Source: Marinoscillum sp.
Lineage (GTDB): Bacteria > Bacteroidota > Bacteroidia > Cytophagales > Cyclobacteriaceae
DNA length: 43,273 nucleotides
Assembly: GCA_024305105.1 (NCBI GenBank)
Contig: JAMWZA010000033.1
Coordinates: forward strand, 1 to 43,273
Direction of reading: 5' to 3'
Shown piece by piece: positions 15,688 to 24,953 of this stretch; position 1 is the stretch's first letter; each line of letters opens with the position of its first letter. A program made the position numbers and the translations under genes. The notes under the pieces are model-generated. The model did no database searches. It worked only from the letters and a program-made list of their open reading frames with translations, and was not told where the DNA came from.

Positions 15688-18600
15688 GTGATTAAACCAA
15701 TCCATTGTCTGCTCATCTTTTTTATCTCTTTCGAGAGTTTAGCTCAAGACCTTACTATATCCAACCTTGGGCTTCCTCCCATCAAAACCTATGTCGGAAG
15801 TGACTATGAGGGGTTCGATCAGGTTTGGGATGTAATCCAAAATGACAATGGTCTCATGTACATTTCTACTACCACAGCCATTCATGAGTTTGATGGCCTC
15901 CAATGGAGACGTATTGAAACTCCGGGGAATAGATTTGGAAGATGCTTTACAAAGTCCACTTCCGGAAAAATTTACTTAGGAGGAGGTGGTGCCAGTCCAC
16001 TACTTGGCTACCTGGCTCCAGATTCGCTAGGTCAAATAGTATTTCACGATTTATCAGACAAGTTTGACCCATTCTGGGACATGGGCATTTTGGAATTCGT
16101 AAAATCTCACAATGGCATTCTATATGCCGGGACACAATCAGGTGTTTTGGTCATGGATGAAATCACAGAAATCATTCGCTATTTCCACATAGGTGAAAAA
16201 AGTTATCCAAATTTTGTCCTGAACAATGAAATGCACTTCGTTGCACCAAGCCATGGGGTACTAAGAATGGGAGATACTTTGGAGCTAGCGCCTAATGGAG
16301 AAAGTCTCAAAAATATGGCCGTTTCTGATGTGGTTGTCAAAAAAGATAGGGCCACTGTCATTTCACCAAACTCAGGCTTGTACCAATACAGTTACGATAG
16401 CACCTTCAGGATTGATGCATTTGATGAAGAATGGCTCATCGCTAACTATCCCTACAAAGCAGCAAAACTCAGCAACGAATACAATGTGATTTGTTTCCTC
16501 AAATCCGGAATGGTCATCACAGACTCAAACTGGAAACCTGTCTTGTGGTTAGGAGAGCATGAAGGTGTGAACAATCAGGTACATAAAGCCTTCCTTGATG
16601 CAAACAACAACCTTTGGTTGGCTACCAATGTGGGTTTATCGCTGATAAACCTAAATGCTGGCTTTACCACGTTCAATGAAGAAAATGGCCTAAAAGGCAC
16701 TGTATTTAGCATGATAGAAATGGACGACTACTTCTATGCTGGCACCTCCACTGGGCTTTACCAAAAAGCAAAAAAAATGAATCCGCTAAGCACTACAGAC
16801 AACCACTTCCAGCTGGTTGACAATTCGGGCATTTACAATTACCACATTCTTAAGCATCCTACAGTCCCTCTGGTCAAAGCATACGAGTCTATCGGACAAA
16901 TTCGTAACGGTTCTTTTGTATCCCTAATCGAAGGGTCTTCGCAGCGGTCGGCCATTGTCTACTTATCAGAGAACACCGCTCTCACTACTGGAGACAACGC
17001 CAATACATTGGAGCTCTTCCAGTTTGACGGAAACACATGGAAGTATAAAAAGTCCATTCCTAACGACGTTCTTCCCAGGTATCTGTTTTTCATGACAGTT
17101 GACCAAACCAATAACTTCATCTGGGGATATAACGCTGAACAGCTTGTCGCATTTCGGCTGAATGAAGATTTAACTGAAGTCGAATACTTCAAGGAATACA
17201 CAGATGCACAAACACTTCCAGGTGTCCAAAAAATTCAAATTCGGAAAGTGGCAGATGAAACACTTTTCCTAACCAAAAATGGTATTTACACCTTCGATCA
17301 GGGAACTGACGCATTCACTAAAGACAACCGTTTTGGTAACTATTTTGATGAAGACGGTCTGTACTACCTAAACAAACAAAATGACTCGCTGTATTGGTAT
17401 CACAAGGACTTACCAGAACGAGGCTATCTGGCCACAAAAGAAAATGATCAAGTGGAAGCTAACTCCAGGGTTGGTAATGTTATTAAAGGTACTATCCAAA
17501 GTTTCTTACTGGACGAACAAAACAATATGTGGTTTGGTGGAAAAGGCGCTTACATTTTCAACAGCTCCAAAAAAGAACCTTCAGGATTCGCATTCCCTCC
17601 TGCTGTGAGAAAAGTAGAACTCATTTCTGGAGAAGACTCTACCATTTTCTCCGGATTATTTCCGAACGGAACAGATTGGACCGCAAGCCCGACAGATACC
17701 TATGAGTTCCCTTCCATTAAAAATGCATTTCGCTTCGAATACAGCTTAGCAGACTACCGCACCTATAGCCCAAAAAGCTTTCAATACCAGCTGGTTGGGT
17801 TTGATAAGGAGTGGTCAGAATGGAGTGATAAGAACCAAAAAGAATATACCAACCTACCACCAGGCGACTATGAGTTTCAGGTAAGGGCTCGCAACATTTT
17901 TGGCGATTTGAGTGATATTGGTCGCTTTCCGTTCTCCATTAGCAAACCTTGGCATCTCACTGCCGTAGCATTTGCTCTATACGGAACGCTGAGCATAGGA
18001 TTCATCATATTAATCGTACGAATAAACACCAAAAGGCTTCGTATACAAAATCAAAAGCTGGAACAGATTGTAGAGGAAAGAACTGCAGAAATCTTAAAGC
18101 AAAATGAAATTATTTCCAAAAGCCTGGAAGAACGGGAATCACTATTGAAGGAGATTCATCACCGGGTAAAAAACAATTTACAAATCATTGCAAGTCTGCT
18201 CTATCTGCAGTCTGGCAGATTTGATGATGCTGACTTCAAAAAAGTACTCGAGGAAGGTCAGGGTCGCGTTCGCTCAATGGCACTCATCCATCAAAAGCTT
18301 TATGAAAATGATGACCTGAAGAGCATTCCATTTGGAGAATACTTGCAAGAGCTGCTGCGGGAAATTCAAACCTCATTTGGATCCACAGCTGAAAACGTGA
18401 AGCTGGAGATTGAAACTGATATGATTCACTTTGATGTAGAAACGGCGATTCCTCTTGGTTTAATTGTAAACGAATTAGCAACAAATGCCTTTAAATATGC
18501 CTATGACGGAAAGAAACAAGGCACCTTCCACATCTCTCTGATCAATAACGGCGGCCAATATGTCCTCACTGTTTCAGACAATGGCAAGGGAATGCCGGAT

Positions 18601-18729
18601 GAAGTAAATACACGCAAAAGCAAGTCACTGGGCTTGCGATTAGTAAAGATGCTCAGCATACAGCTGGAAGGTGAGTATGCCTTTAATTCAAGCAATGGAA
18701 CAAAATTCGAATTGCGTTTTGCTGCATAG
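15688..18729 (+). CDS. Two-component-propeller sensor histidine kinase (HisKA_2)
   Basis: This 1013-residue protein begins at a GTG and has signal peptide MIKPIHCLLIFFISFESLAQ. Residues ~25-680 form periplasmic propellers of the two-component-regulator type (NNLWLATNVGLSLINLN and NNMWFGGKGAYIF are blade signatures). A Y_Y_Y domain follows at about 690-755 (FQYQLVGFDKEWSEW, LPPGDYEFQVRARN). One membrane helix lies near 765-787 and a coiled linker leads to HisKA_2 with EIHHRVKNNLQ (H825 likely phosphorylated) and a HATPase domain (NELATNAFKYAY, DNGKGMPDE). It lacks the receiver and AraC domains of true hybrid one-protein systems, so it needs a separate regulator, most likely the LytTR gene at 18954. 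Confidence 0.9.
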   Translation: MIKPIHCLLIFFISFESLAQDLTISNLGLPPIKTYVGSDYEGFDQVWDVIQNDNGLMYISTTTAIHEFDGLQWRRIETPGNRFGRCFTKSTSGKIYLGGGGASPLLGYLAPDSLGQIVFHDLSDKFDPFWDMGILEFVKSHNGILYAGTQSGVLVMDEITEIIRYFHIGEKSYPNFVLNNEMHFVAPSHGVLRMGDTLELAPNGESLKNMAVSDVVVKKDRATVISPNSGLYQYSYDSTFRIDAFDEEWLIANYPYKAAKLSNEYNVICFLKSGMVITDSNWKPVLWLGEHEGVNNQVHKAFLDANNNLWLATNVGLSLINLNAGFTTFNEENGLKGTVFSMIEMDDYFYAGTSTGLYQKAKKMNPLSTTDNHFQLVDNSGIYNYHILKHPTVPLVKAYESIGQIRNGSFVSLIEGSSQRSAIVYLSENTALTTGDNANTLELFQFDGNTWKYKKSIPNDVLPRYLFFMTVDQTNNFIWGYNAEQLVAFRLNEDLTEVEYFKEYTDAQTLPGVQKIQIRKVADETLFLTKNGIYTFDQGTDAFTKDNRFGNYFDEDGLYYLNKQNDSLYWYHKDLPERGYLATKENDQVEANSRVGNVIKGTIQSFLLDEQNNMWFGGKGAYIFNSSKKEPSGFAFPPAVRKVELISGEDSTIFSGLFPNGTDWTASPTDTYEFPSIKNAFRFEYSLADYRTYSPKSFQYQLVGFDKEWSEWSDKNQKEYTNLPPGDYEFQVRARNIFGDLSDIGRFPFSISKPWHLTAVAFALYGTLSIGFIILIVRINTKRLRIQNQKLEQIVEERTAEILKQNEIISKSLEERESLLKEIHHRVKNNLQIIASLLYLQSGRFDDADFKKVLEEGQGRVRSMALIHQKLYENDDLKSIPFGEYLQELLREIQTSFGSTAENVKLEIETDMIHFDVETAIPLGLIVNELATNAFKYAYDGKKQGTFHISLINNGGQYVLTVSDNGKGMPDEVNTRKSKSLGLRLVKMLSIQLEGEYAFNSSNGTKFELRFAA

Positions 18730-18826
18730 CGTCTTTGTCTATTCATTCACCACACCCAGAATAGCATTCACCACATTAAGCCATTCAATTTTAAGCACCT
18801 TCACCTTATCACAGTAGCTAAAATCT

Positions 18827-18873
18827 AAGGCAGAACGGCTGGTGAAGCGAAGGCTTTGCTGGCCTTCTGCCTT
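18827..18873. other. Stem-loop in the spacer before the LytTR regulator
   Basis: AAGGCAGAA (18827-18835) pairs with TTCTGCCTT (18865-18873). It lies in the 224-base gap between the propeller kinase and the regulator. Without a following T-run on the forward strand (CATTTCATC), it is a weak terminator at most; it might tune read-through into the regulator gene. Confidence 0.35.
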
Positions 18874-18953
18874 CATTTCATCGAAATAATGTCTTGTTTT
18901 ACTTCCATAAACCCTAATTTGGTTGGCGTAATCACTGACCGAAATAGACAAAA

Positions 18954-19679
18954 TTGGAAGCCTTAAACGTACTGATTGTAGAAGATGAGATGATCATTGC
19001 TGAATCCATCTCAGACATGCTGGAGGATCTTGGATACGAAGTAGCAGATATTTGTATTCGTGCCAAAAGTGCCCTCGACAAAATAAAAAGCAATCCACCT
19101 GATATTGCTTTGTTTGACATCAACCTCAAAGGAGAAGAAGATGGTATTTGGCTAGCCAACCAGATCAAAGAGGATCAGCAGTTTCCATTTATCTTTTTAA
19201 CCTCGTATGGAGATAAGAAAACCATAGATCTGGCAGTGAATACGTCACCTTATGGGTATCTGATTAAGCCAATAGAAAAACAAAACTTATATGGATCCAT
19301 TGAGGTGGCATTAAAACGCTTTAGTGAAATCATCAATAAAAACGATGACGATGGCTTCATTATCCGAGACTACTTCTTTGTCAAAGAAAATTTCCAGTAT
19401 GTAAAAGTGGACCTGAAGGATATCGTCTATATCAAATCAGATGACAATTATCTGGAAATATATACCGAGAAAAACAAACACATCATTCGTTCCACACTCA
19501 AGGACTTTGAAACGCAGCTCCCTCCGAGTAGCTTTATGCGAGTTCACCGATCCTATGTCGTGAATAGGTCCCGCATTTCATCTTTCAATGCAGTCTCTGT
19601 CTTCGTAGGTGAAACGAAAATTCCTTTATCCAAGAAGTATGGTGATTCTTTAGTGGAGACGTTTAAAACACTGGGCTAA
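18954..19679 (+). CDS. LytTR-family response regulator
   Basis: This 241-residue regulator has an N-terminal receiver (VLIVEDE acidic pocket, phospho-acceptor D55 in ALFDINLKG, FLTSYG, and the lysine in YLIKPIEK). The LytTR DNA-binding domain is in the last ~105 residues (DIVYIKSDDNYLEIYTEKN and FMRVHRSYVVNRSRI). The start appears to be TTG at 18954, since the next in-frame ATG would remove the acidic pocket. It follows two HisKA_2 kinases on the same strand and is their likely common output, although the 224-base gap with a stem-loop suggests partly separate expression. Its last 4 bases overlap the convergent rnhA gene. Confidence 0.92.
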   Translation: MEALNVLIVEDEMIIAESISDMLEDLGYEVADICIRAKSALDKIKSNPPDIALFDINLKGEEDGIWLANQIKEDQQFPFIFLTSYGDKKTIDLAVNTSPYGYLIKPIEKQNLYGSIEVALKRFSEIINKNDDDGFIIRDYFFVKENFQYVKVDLKDIVYIKSDDNYLEIYTEKNKHIIRSTLKDFETQLPPSSFMRVHRSYVVNRSRISSFNAVSVFVGETKIPLSKKYGDSLVETFKTLG

Positions 19680-20131
19680 CCGGCGTTGGCTTCAAACTCT
19701 GTATCTATCTGCAAATCATAACCCTCTGCCGCCTGAACAGCTAATTCATCACAACGCTCATTCTCAGGATGACCAGCGTGGCCTTTTACCCACTGAAATT
19801 TTACTTTATGCGGCTTACTCGCCTCCAGGTACCGCTTCCAAAGATCTGGATTCTTCTTACCTTTAAATCCTTTCTTTACCCAGCCATCCAGCCAGCGCTT
19901 TTCTACCGCATCCACTACGTACTTGGAGTCAGAGTAAATCAATACATTCCAGCCTGGTTTCTTGATCGCTTCCAAAGCTTTAATCACAGCCAGCAACTCC
20001 ATTCGGTTATTCGTCGTATTCCGAAACCCTTCCGATAGTTCTTTGCGCTTACCTTTATAGTCAAGTATGGCACCATATCCACCACGGCCAGGATTTCCTT
20101 TTGCAGCTCCGTCTGTGTAAACTTTGATCAT
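19676..20131 (-). CDS. rnhA: Ribonuclease HI
   Basis: This 151-residue enzyme removes the RNA strand of RNA-DNA hybrids. The metal-binding residues are D7 (VYTDGAAKGNPG), E45 (NNRMELLAVI), D68 (IYSDSKYVV) and D128 (ERCDELAV). The flexible-loop histidine region is KGHAGHPENE. The basic protrusion helix with KRWLDGWVKKGFKGKKN is present, as in E. coli-type RNase HI. Length is normal. The upstream marC gene ends immediately before its ATG, so the two form an operon. Confidence 0.96.
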   Translation of the reverse strand: MIKVYTDGAAKGNPGRGGYGAILDYKGKRKELSEGFRNTTNNRMELLAVIKALEAIKKPGWNVLIYSDSKYVVDAVEKRWLDGWVKKGFKGKKNPDLWKRYLEASKPHKVKFQWVKGHAGHPENERCDELAVQAAEGYDLQIDTEFEANAG

Positions 20132-20701
20132 CTATTGAAATAAATACGTTTTAAAAATCTTGATCGCAATTGACAGCAAGATAATACCAAATACTTTTCT
20201 AAGAACGTTAAAACCGGCAGCTCCAATCTTCCTTTCCAGCCAACTGGAAGTTTTCAATACGAGATACACAAACAATAAATTGAGCACAACCCCGATCAGA
20301 ATATTTGGTGTAGCATATATCGCCTTCAGTGAAATAATGGTCGTCAGTGTGCCCGCTCCTGCTATCAATGGAAACGCCAGAGGTACAATAGAAGATGAGG
20401 AAAGGTCTTCATTATCCGAATGAAAAAAATGAATGCCCAAAACCATTTCCAATCCAATAAAGAACATAATCAACCCTCCAGCGATGGCAAACGATCCTAC
20501 GTCGATACCAAATAGTTTTAGAATCCCTTCACCAAGGAATAAAAAAAGGATCATTAGGAGCCCTGAGGCAAGAGTTGCCTTCTCAGACTGAACATGTCCG
20601 GCTTTTTTCCGTAAATCAATGACTATCGGGACACTTCCTAGAATGTCTATTACTGAAAAAAGAATCAGTGAAACCGAAAGAATTTCTTTAAAATTGAACA
20701 C
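20132..20701 (-). CDS. MarC-family integral membrane protein
   Basis: This 189-residue protein has about six hydrophobic helices and matches the MarC/UPF0056 family. Typical motifs are LFSVIDILGSVPIVIDL near the N-terminus, AIAGGLIMFFIGLEMVLG in the middle, and IVPLAFPLIAGAGTLTTII. Despite the name, family members have no proven role in drug resistance, and the transported substrate is unknown. It is the first gene of an operon with rnhA, with no bases between them. It diverges from the TPR-protein gene across ~90 bases. Confidence 0.93.
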   Translation of the reverse strand: MFNFKEILSVSLILFSVIDILGSVPIVIDLRKKAGHVQSEKATLASGLLMILFLFLGEGILKLFGIDVGSFAIAGGLIMFFIGLEMVLGIHFFHSDNEDLSSSSIVPLAFPLIAGAGTLTTIISLKAIYATPNILIGVVLNLLFVYLVLKTSSWLERKIGAAGFNVLRKVFGIILLSIAIKIFKTYLFQ

Positions 20702-20791
20702 TCGTCCTTAAAATTTTAACGCAAAGCTAATTGGGAAGCTTGCCAAGTAGAATCTTTTTTAACCAAATTGCAAAAAATAACTCAATCAATA

Positions 20792-22099
20792 ATGCATAGA
20801 CTCGTAGGACTCATATTAGGACTATCATTGACCGTTCTTGCCACTGCTCAAAGCGGATGGAACTGGCCAGCAGAAGGACCAAAACACGATTTGACAAAAG
20901 AAAAACAAGCATACTATAAGTTGCTGATGAGCACTGACAAATGGAATGAGTGCTGGAGCACCGTGCAATGGCTTTATACCAACACACCAGACCTTCATGA
21001 GTCCATTTATCAAGATGGGCCAAAAATCATCGACAATTTATTGGAAAATGATTTTACTGAAGAAAGAGCCAACAGGCTTCGTGATTCGCTGCTGTGGACT
21101 TATGACATGCGGATCAAATACTGGAATGATGAGGCATCCGTTATGGATCGCAAAGCCTACGCAGCTTTTAAAATGTATTACAAAACTCCTGAGGAGTATG
21201 CTCTTCTACGTGAATTATATGAAAAACTGTACAGTTTCTCTTCATCTGAAATCTCGGACTTCAACATTACGCCTTATATGACCATGGCTACCTACTATTA
21301 CAAAATAAAGCCTGAAGAAATGACTGCTACGGATGTGCTGGATGTCCACACAAAACTCACCTCGGTCATAGATGAAAAATTAGCTGCTGGTGGCGATAAG
21401 AAAAAGCTCGTAAAAGAACAGGACAAAATTGATGCCTTTCTCAATTCACTGGGAGACATTATCAGCTGTGAATTCATCGAAGAAAATTTGGTCCCCAAAC
21501 TGGAAGCCAACCCAGAGGATGTGAATACGGCAAAAAAGATCTTTTCTTACTCGCTCAAAGCCAAATGTTCCGACCAGCCTTATTTCACCACGGCAGGAAT
21601 GGTATTTTTTAAATCAGAACCTACTTACTCTTTGGCAAAAGCCCTGGCGGATAAGTTTTATAGATCTGAGGATTACACCAAAGCCAACACTTTCTATGCA
21701 GAGGCAGCAGAGCTCACTGAAGATGTAGAGCAGAAGTTTGATGCCAAAATGGGCATGGCCTCAGTTGCGTCCAAGCTGGGAGACAAGCGCAAAGCACGAT
21801 CGCTCGCTTACGAAGCATTGAGTATCAAGCCTGGTGCTGCTGAAGCATATAACCTCATCGGTAATCTGTATTTTCTAAGTGCAGATGACTGCAGAGGTGG
21901 GGAAAGCCGTGTGAAAGACCGGGCAAATTACCTGGCCGCGTATGAAATGTACCAAAAGGCAGGCAATTCCAAGCAAATGGAAGCCGCAAAAGGTCAGTTT
22001 CCTTCAATAGAGGAAATCTTCAACGAAAACTACGAAGAAGGACAGAAAATTACGGTTGACTGCTGGATCAATGAGTCTGTAACGATTCAGAGACGTTAA
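20792..22099 (+). CDS. Periplasmic tetratricopeptide-repeat protein
   Basis: With the ATG at 20792 the protein is 435 residues and begins with signal peptide MHRLVGLILGLSLTVLATAQ. An upstream in-frame TTG at 20768 is possible but would only add 8 residues. The body is all-helical, with TPR-like repeats clearest at the C-terminal half (DYTKANTFYAEAAELTEDVE, RKARSLAYEALSIKPGAAEA, AYNLIGNLYFLS). No enzyme motif is visible. Similar proteins in Bacteroidota are exported scaffold or assembly factors of unknown role. Its last 4 bases overlap the convergent aminotransferase gene. Confidence 0.75.
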   Translation: MHRLVGLILGLSLTVLATAQSGWNWPAEGPKHDLTKEKQAYYKLLMSTDKWNECWSTVQWLYTNTPDLHESIYQDGPKIIDNLLENDFTEERANRLRDSLLWTYDMRIKYWNDEASVMDRKAYAAFKMYYKTPEEYALLRELYEKLYSFSSSEISDFNITPYMTMATYYYKIKPEEMTATDVLDVHTKLTSVIDEKLAAGGDKKKLVKEQDKIDAFLNSLGDIISCEFIEENLVPKLEANPEDVNTAKKIFSYSLKAKCSDQPYFTTAGMVFFKSEPTYSLAKALADKFYRSEDYTKANTFYAEAAELTEDVEQKFDAKMGMASVASKLGDKRKARSLAYEALSIKPGAAEAYNLIGNLYFLSADDCRGGESRVKDRANYLAAYEMYQKAGNSKQMEAAKGQFPSIEEIFNENYEEGQKITVDCWINESVTIQRR

Positions 22100-23148
22100 G
22101 AATACCTGGAAAAAAATGCCATCAGTTTTTCAACTTCCCGGCTCTTAATAGCTGGGAAGTTGGCAATTCTGAAAGTGGATTTCTTCCACGGCCCGTAACC
22201 ACTTCCGAGGACTATACTACGCTCTTTGGCTTCCGACCTGATCACATCAAGATTTGCTGCAGAAAGCGCCAGCACCGTACTTGACCGCAGCTTCCTATTG
22301 TCCACGAGAAAATCAATATCAGCTATTTGACCGAAAAGATCTACGTATGAGGCCATACGAGCCTTCAGCTTGTTTTCGATATAGTCAATGCCCTTAGAAG
22401 CTTGCTGTGTTCTGTAGAGTAAGTAGATACTGAGCACATTGGGTGTATAGGAAGTCTGATCTTTAGACGCATTTTCCAGAAGCCTCACCAAACTATTATA
22501 GTGCTTATTTTCACCGATGTTCTCCGCAGAGTGAATGGCTTTTGGAGACAACACCATGAAGCCCATTCCAGATGGTAAACCCAAACACTTCTGTACACTG
22601 CCATACCAAACATCAGCAAGGGAATAATCCAGATTCACACCACCAAAAGATGACGTCACGTCTACAGCAATCAATTTCCCCTCATTCTCTACTCGTAACA
22701 TTTTCAAACTGTCCATAGAGATCATCGTGGCATTTGAGGTCTCATTGTGGGTAACACATAAGACGTCCACTCCATCAGCTATATCACCAGTAGGTAACTT
22801 TTCGTTAATACCAAAATGAACATTGGTGGTATTGGTCAACTCACTCGCATAGCTGGCCCACTTTTCACCAAAGGAGCCATTGTAAAAATGTTGACTCCCT
22901 TTTACAGTCAGCGATTGGGCAATTATTTCCCAGCATTCGGTGGCTGATGAAGTAAATACAATTTCATAATTATCAGGAATCAATAATTTACTTCTTAGCT
23001 CCGCTTTGGTAGCTCTCATGAGTTCCATAAACTCGACACTTCGATGGTTGATGGACATAATACCATCCTTGTAAGCTTCGTATATGAACTCCGTGATGTT
23101 GGAATAAACTCTGGAAGGTCCGGGGTAAAAATTGGCCTGATTCATCAA
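22096..23148 (-). CDS. Class V aminotransferase, SerC/alanine-glyoxylate type
   Basis: This 350-residue PLP enzyme of fold type I has the likely PLP lysine at K187 in WYGSVQKCLGLPSGMGF. FYPGPSRV is at the N-terminus, the THNETSNA substrate/PLP loop at 133-140, and VDVTSSFGG at 162-170 contains the PLP-binding aspartate. The motifs resemble phosphoserine aminotransferase, but the protein is somewhat short and the phosphate-binding arginines cannot be placed with certainty, so the substrate is not assigned. ATG codons at positions 1 and 2 are both possible starts. It overlaps aroQ by 4 bases (ATGA), so the pair is translationally coupled. Confidence 0.85.
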   Translation of the reverse strand: MMNQANFYPGPSRVYSNITEFIYEAYKDGIMSINHRSVEFMELMRATKAELRSKLLIPDNYEIVFTSSATECWEIIAQSLTVKGSQHFYNGSFGEKWASYASELTNTTNVHFGINEKLPTGDIADGVDVLCVTHNETSNATMISMDSLKMLRVENEGKLIAVDVTSSFGGVNLDYSLADVWYGSVQKCLGLPSGMGFMVLSPKAIHSAENIGENKHYNSLVRLLENASKDQTSYTPNVLSIYLLYRTQQASKGIDYIENKLKARMASYVDLFGQIADIDFLVDNRKLRSSTVLALSAANLDVIRSEAKERSIVLGSGYGPWKKSTFRIANFPAIKSREVEKLMAFFSRYS

Positions 23149-23561
23149 TCGAGAAAATAGTTAACTGCTAACTCATACCCTTTCAGTCCAAGACCTGAGA
23201 TGATTCCCTTCGCTTTAGCGCCTGTATAGGTGTGTGTTCTAAAGCCCTCTCGTGCATGGATGTTGGATATATGCACTTCTACCACCGGTGTAGTAATGGC
23301 TGCAATAGCATCCGCCAAGGCCACTGAAGTATGCGTATATCCTGCCAGGTTTACAATGACGCCATCATACGAAAAGCCTACCTCATGTAATTTATCGATC
23401 AGCGCTCCTTCGTGATTAGACTGAAAGTATTCCAAATCCACCTGACCAAAAGTTGACTTTAGTGTTTTGAAATAATCCTCAAAGGACTGATTGCCATAGA
23501 TATCTGTTTCTCTCGTTCCGAGCAGATTTAGATTTGGGCCATTAATGATGATTAGCTTCAT
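23145..23561 (-). CDS. aroQ: 3-dehydroquinate dehydratase, type II
   Basis: This 138-residue enzyme catalyses the third step of the shikimate pathway, turning 3-dehydroquinate into 3-dehydroshikimate. Type II markers are all present: NGPNLNLLGTRE at the N-terminus, the catalytic tyrosine Y22 in DIYG, NLAGYTHTSVAL at 71-82, the catalytic histidine H97 in EVHISN, and EGFR at 105-108. Length is slightly short of the usual ~145. It is the first gene of a two-gene operon with the class V aminotransferase and diverges from xerD. Confidence 0.96.
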   Translation of the reverse strand: MKLIIINGPNLNLLGTRETDIYGNQSFEDYFKTLKSTFGQVDLEYFQSNHEGALIDKLHEVGFSYDGVIVNLAGYTHTSVALADAIAAITTPVVEVHISNIHAREGFRTHTYTGAKAKGIISGLGLKGYELAVNYFLD

Positions 23562-23616
23562 GATAGTTTATCTAATTGGCTTGCGCCTATATTTTCAATT
23601 CAAGTAAATTAGCTCC

Positions 23617-24516
23617 GTGAGCTGGGACATATACATCAAGCAATACCGTAATTACCTTAAACTGGAGCGATCTCTTGCGGATAATTCCATCGATGCCTAC
23701 CTGCATGACATTACGAAATTAAGGGAGTTTTTCGAAATCAAAAACCTATCGTTAAGCCCACTAAAAGTTTCACAGGGTGATCTGATCAATTTTGTGGAGT
23801 TTATCAATGAATTGGGCATGTCTCCATACTCACAAGCCCGTATCCTGTCAGGCATCAAATCTTTCTACAAATTCCTGGTGTATGAGGAGATGATCGAGAA
23901 AGATCCTTCAGAACTTTTGGAGTCCCCGAAGATTGGGCGGAAGCTGCCTGATACGCTGGAATTTCATGAAATAGAGAAAATCCTTGCTGAAATAGACCTC
24001 TCCACGGATGCCGGCGCAAGAAATCGAGCGATGTTGGAAACCCTCTATAGTTCAGGATTGCGGGTATCTGAGTTGATCGAACTCAAAATGAGTAATATTT
24101 ATGATGATGTAGGGTTTTTAAGAATTATCGGAAAAGGAAATAAAGAACGACTAGTCCCTGTTGGGCAAACAGCTCTGAAATACATGAAGCTGTACAAAGA
24201 GCATATCAGGATTCATCAGGACGTAAAAAAAGGGAGCGAAGACCATTTATTCTTAAACCTGAGAGGTTCCAGGATTTCACGCGTGAGTGTATTCACGATC
24301 ATCAAAGATTTAGCGCTAAAGGCAGGAATAGAAAAGAATATCAGCCCACATACATTCCGACATTCCTTTGCCACTCATTTAATAGAAGGAGGTGCAGACT
24401 TAAGAGCTGTACAGGAAATGCTCGGACATGAATCCATTACCACTACGGAAATCTATACGCATCTGGATCGCGACTACCTAAAGCAGATAATCAACGAATT
24501 TCACCCCAGGAGTTGA
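23617..24516 (+). CDS. xerD: Tyrosine recombinase XerD (XerC/D family)
   Basis: This 299-residue recombinase starts at GTG 23617. The N-terminal SAM-like core-binding domain spans ~1-100. The catalytic domain has R149 (SSGLRVSELIEL), K173, H245 and R248 (SPHTFRHSFATHL), H271 (MLGHESITTTEIY) and the nucleophile Y280. Length and motifs match chromosomal XerD rather than an integron or transposon integrase. It resolves chromosome dimers at dif with a partner recombinase and under FtsK control; ftsK lies 1.5 kb downstream. Assignment to XerD rather than XerC is by overall similarity. Confidence 0.92.
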   Translation: MSWDIYIKQYRNYLKLERSLADNSIDAYLHDITKLREFFEIKNLSLSPLKVSQGDLINFVEFINELGMSPYSQARILSGIKSFYKFLVYEEMIEKDPSELLESPKIGRKLPDTLEFHEIEKILAEIDLSTDAGARNRAMLETLYSSGLRVSELIELKMSNIYDDVGFLRIIGKGNKERLVPVGQTALKYMKLYKEHIRIHQDVKKGSEDHLFLNLRGSRISRVSVFTIIKDLALKAGIEKNISPHTFRHSFATHLIEGGADLRAVQEMLGHESITTTEIYTHLDRDYLKQIINEFHPRS

Positions 24517-24565
24517 AGCACCGAAGCACCTCAACTTTGTGAAATATCTTAAACCTGATGATGAA

Positions 24566-24739
24566 TTAAAACTGGTACCCGGTCTTGAGCGCCGTTCTGA
24601 TTTGCATCATGCCATTTTGCTTTTGCATCTCCATGATTTTTTCCTGGATAATGGCGTGATTCAGATGCGATTTTAATGAGTACAATTCCTCTTGTGGTAA
24701 TTGGCTCACTTGCTGTTTGATGGTATCTAAAGCTGTCAT
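24566..24739 (-). CDS. Possible small hypothetical protein
   Basis: This 57-residue frame starts at ATG 24739; an ATG 3 codons earlier is also possible. It is helical and amphipathic (ALDTIKQQVSQLPQEELYSL, then QEKIMEMQKQNGMMQI) and ends in a GYQF tail. Composition looks protein-like. No family is recognised, and there is no supporting operon or promoter. It is the only candidate gene in the 437-base spacer between xerD and pyrD. Confidence 0.4.
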   Translation of the reverse strand: MTALDTIKQQVSQLPQEELYSLKSHLNHAIIQEKIMEMQKQNGMMQIRTALKTGYQF

Positions 24740-24897
24740 AGGACCCACATTTTAGTTTACCAATATTACGAAAGTGGACTCATGTGGATACAGTAAAATC
24801 GAAGAACAGGCAGATTTGGCCGATGAGTGGGAATTTTTACGAGTTAATCCGTAAACCACTGATAATCAAACGGTAAGAAATCAGACCTTATTTCCTC

Positions 24898-24927
24898 TTG
24901 ACCTCAATAGTAATTGCTCTATTTTTG
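24898..24927 (+). promoter_or_regulatory. Bacteroidota-type promoter of pyrD
   Basis: TTG at 24898-24900 and TATTTTTG at 24920-24927 match the -33 TTG and -7 TAnnTTTG boxes of the Bacteroidota primary sigma factor, 19 bases apart. Transcription would start ~20 bases before the pyrD ATG at 24954. Confidence 0.6.
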
Positions 24928-24953
24928 CCCTGCATTTAACCGTTCCATCCTGA

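Noticed and set aside
18739-18951. Reverse-strand 70-residue frame between the propeller kinase and the LytTR gene
   Set aside because: It lies in a non-coding spacer with a stem-loop, and the frame is unlike any known family.
23617-24516. XerD as an integrase of a mobile element
   Set aside because: Length and motifs are those of the chromosomal recombinase, it sits among core genes with ftsK nearby, and no element ends were seen.
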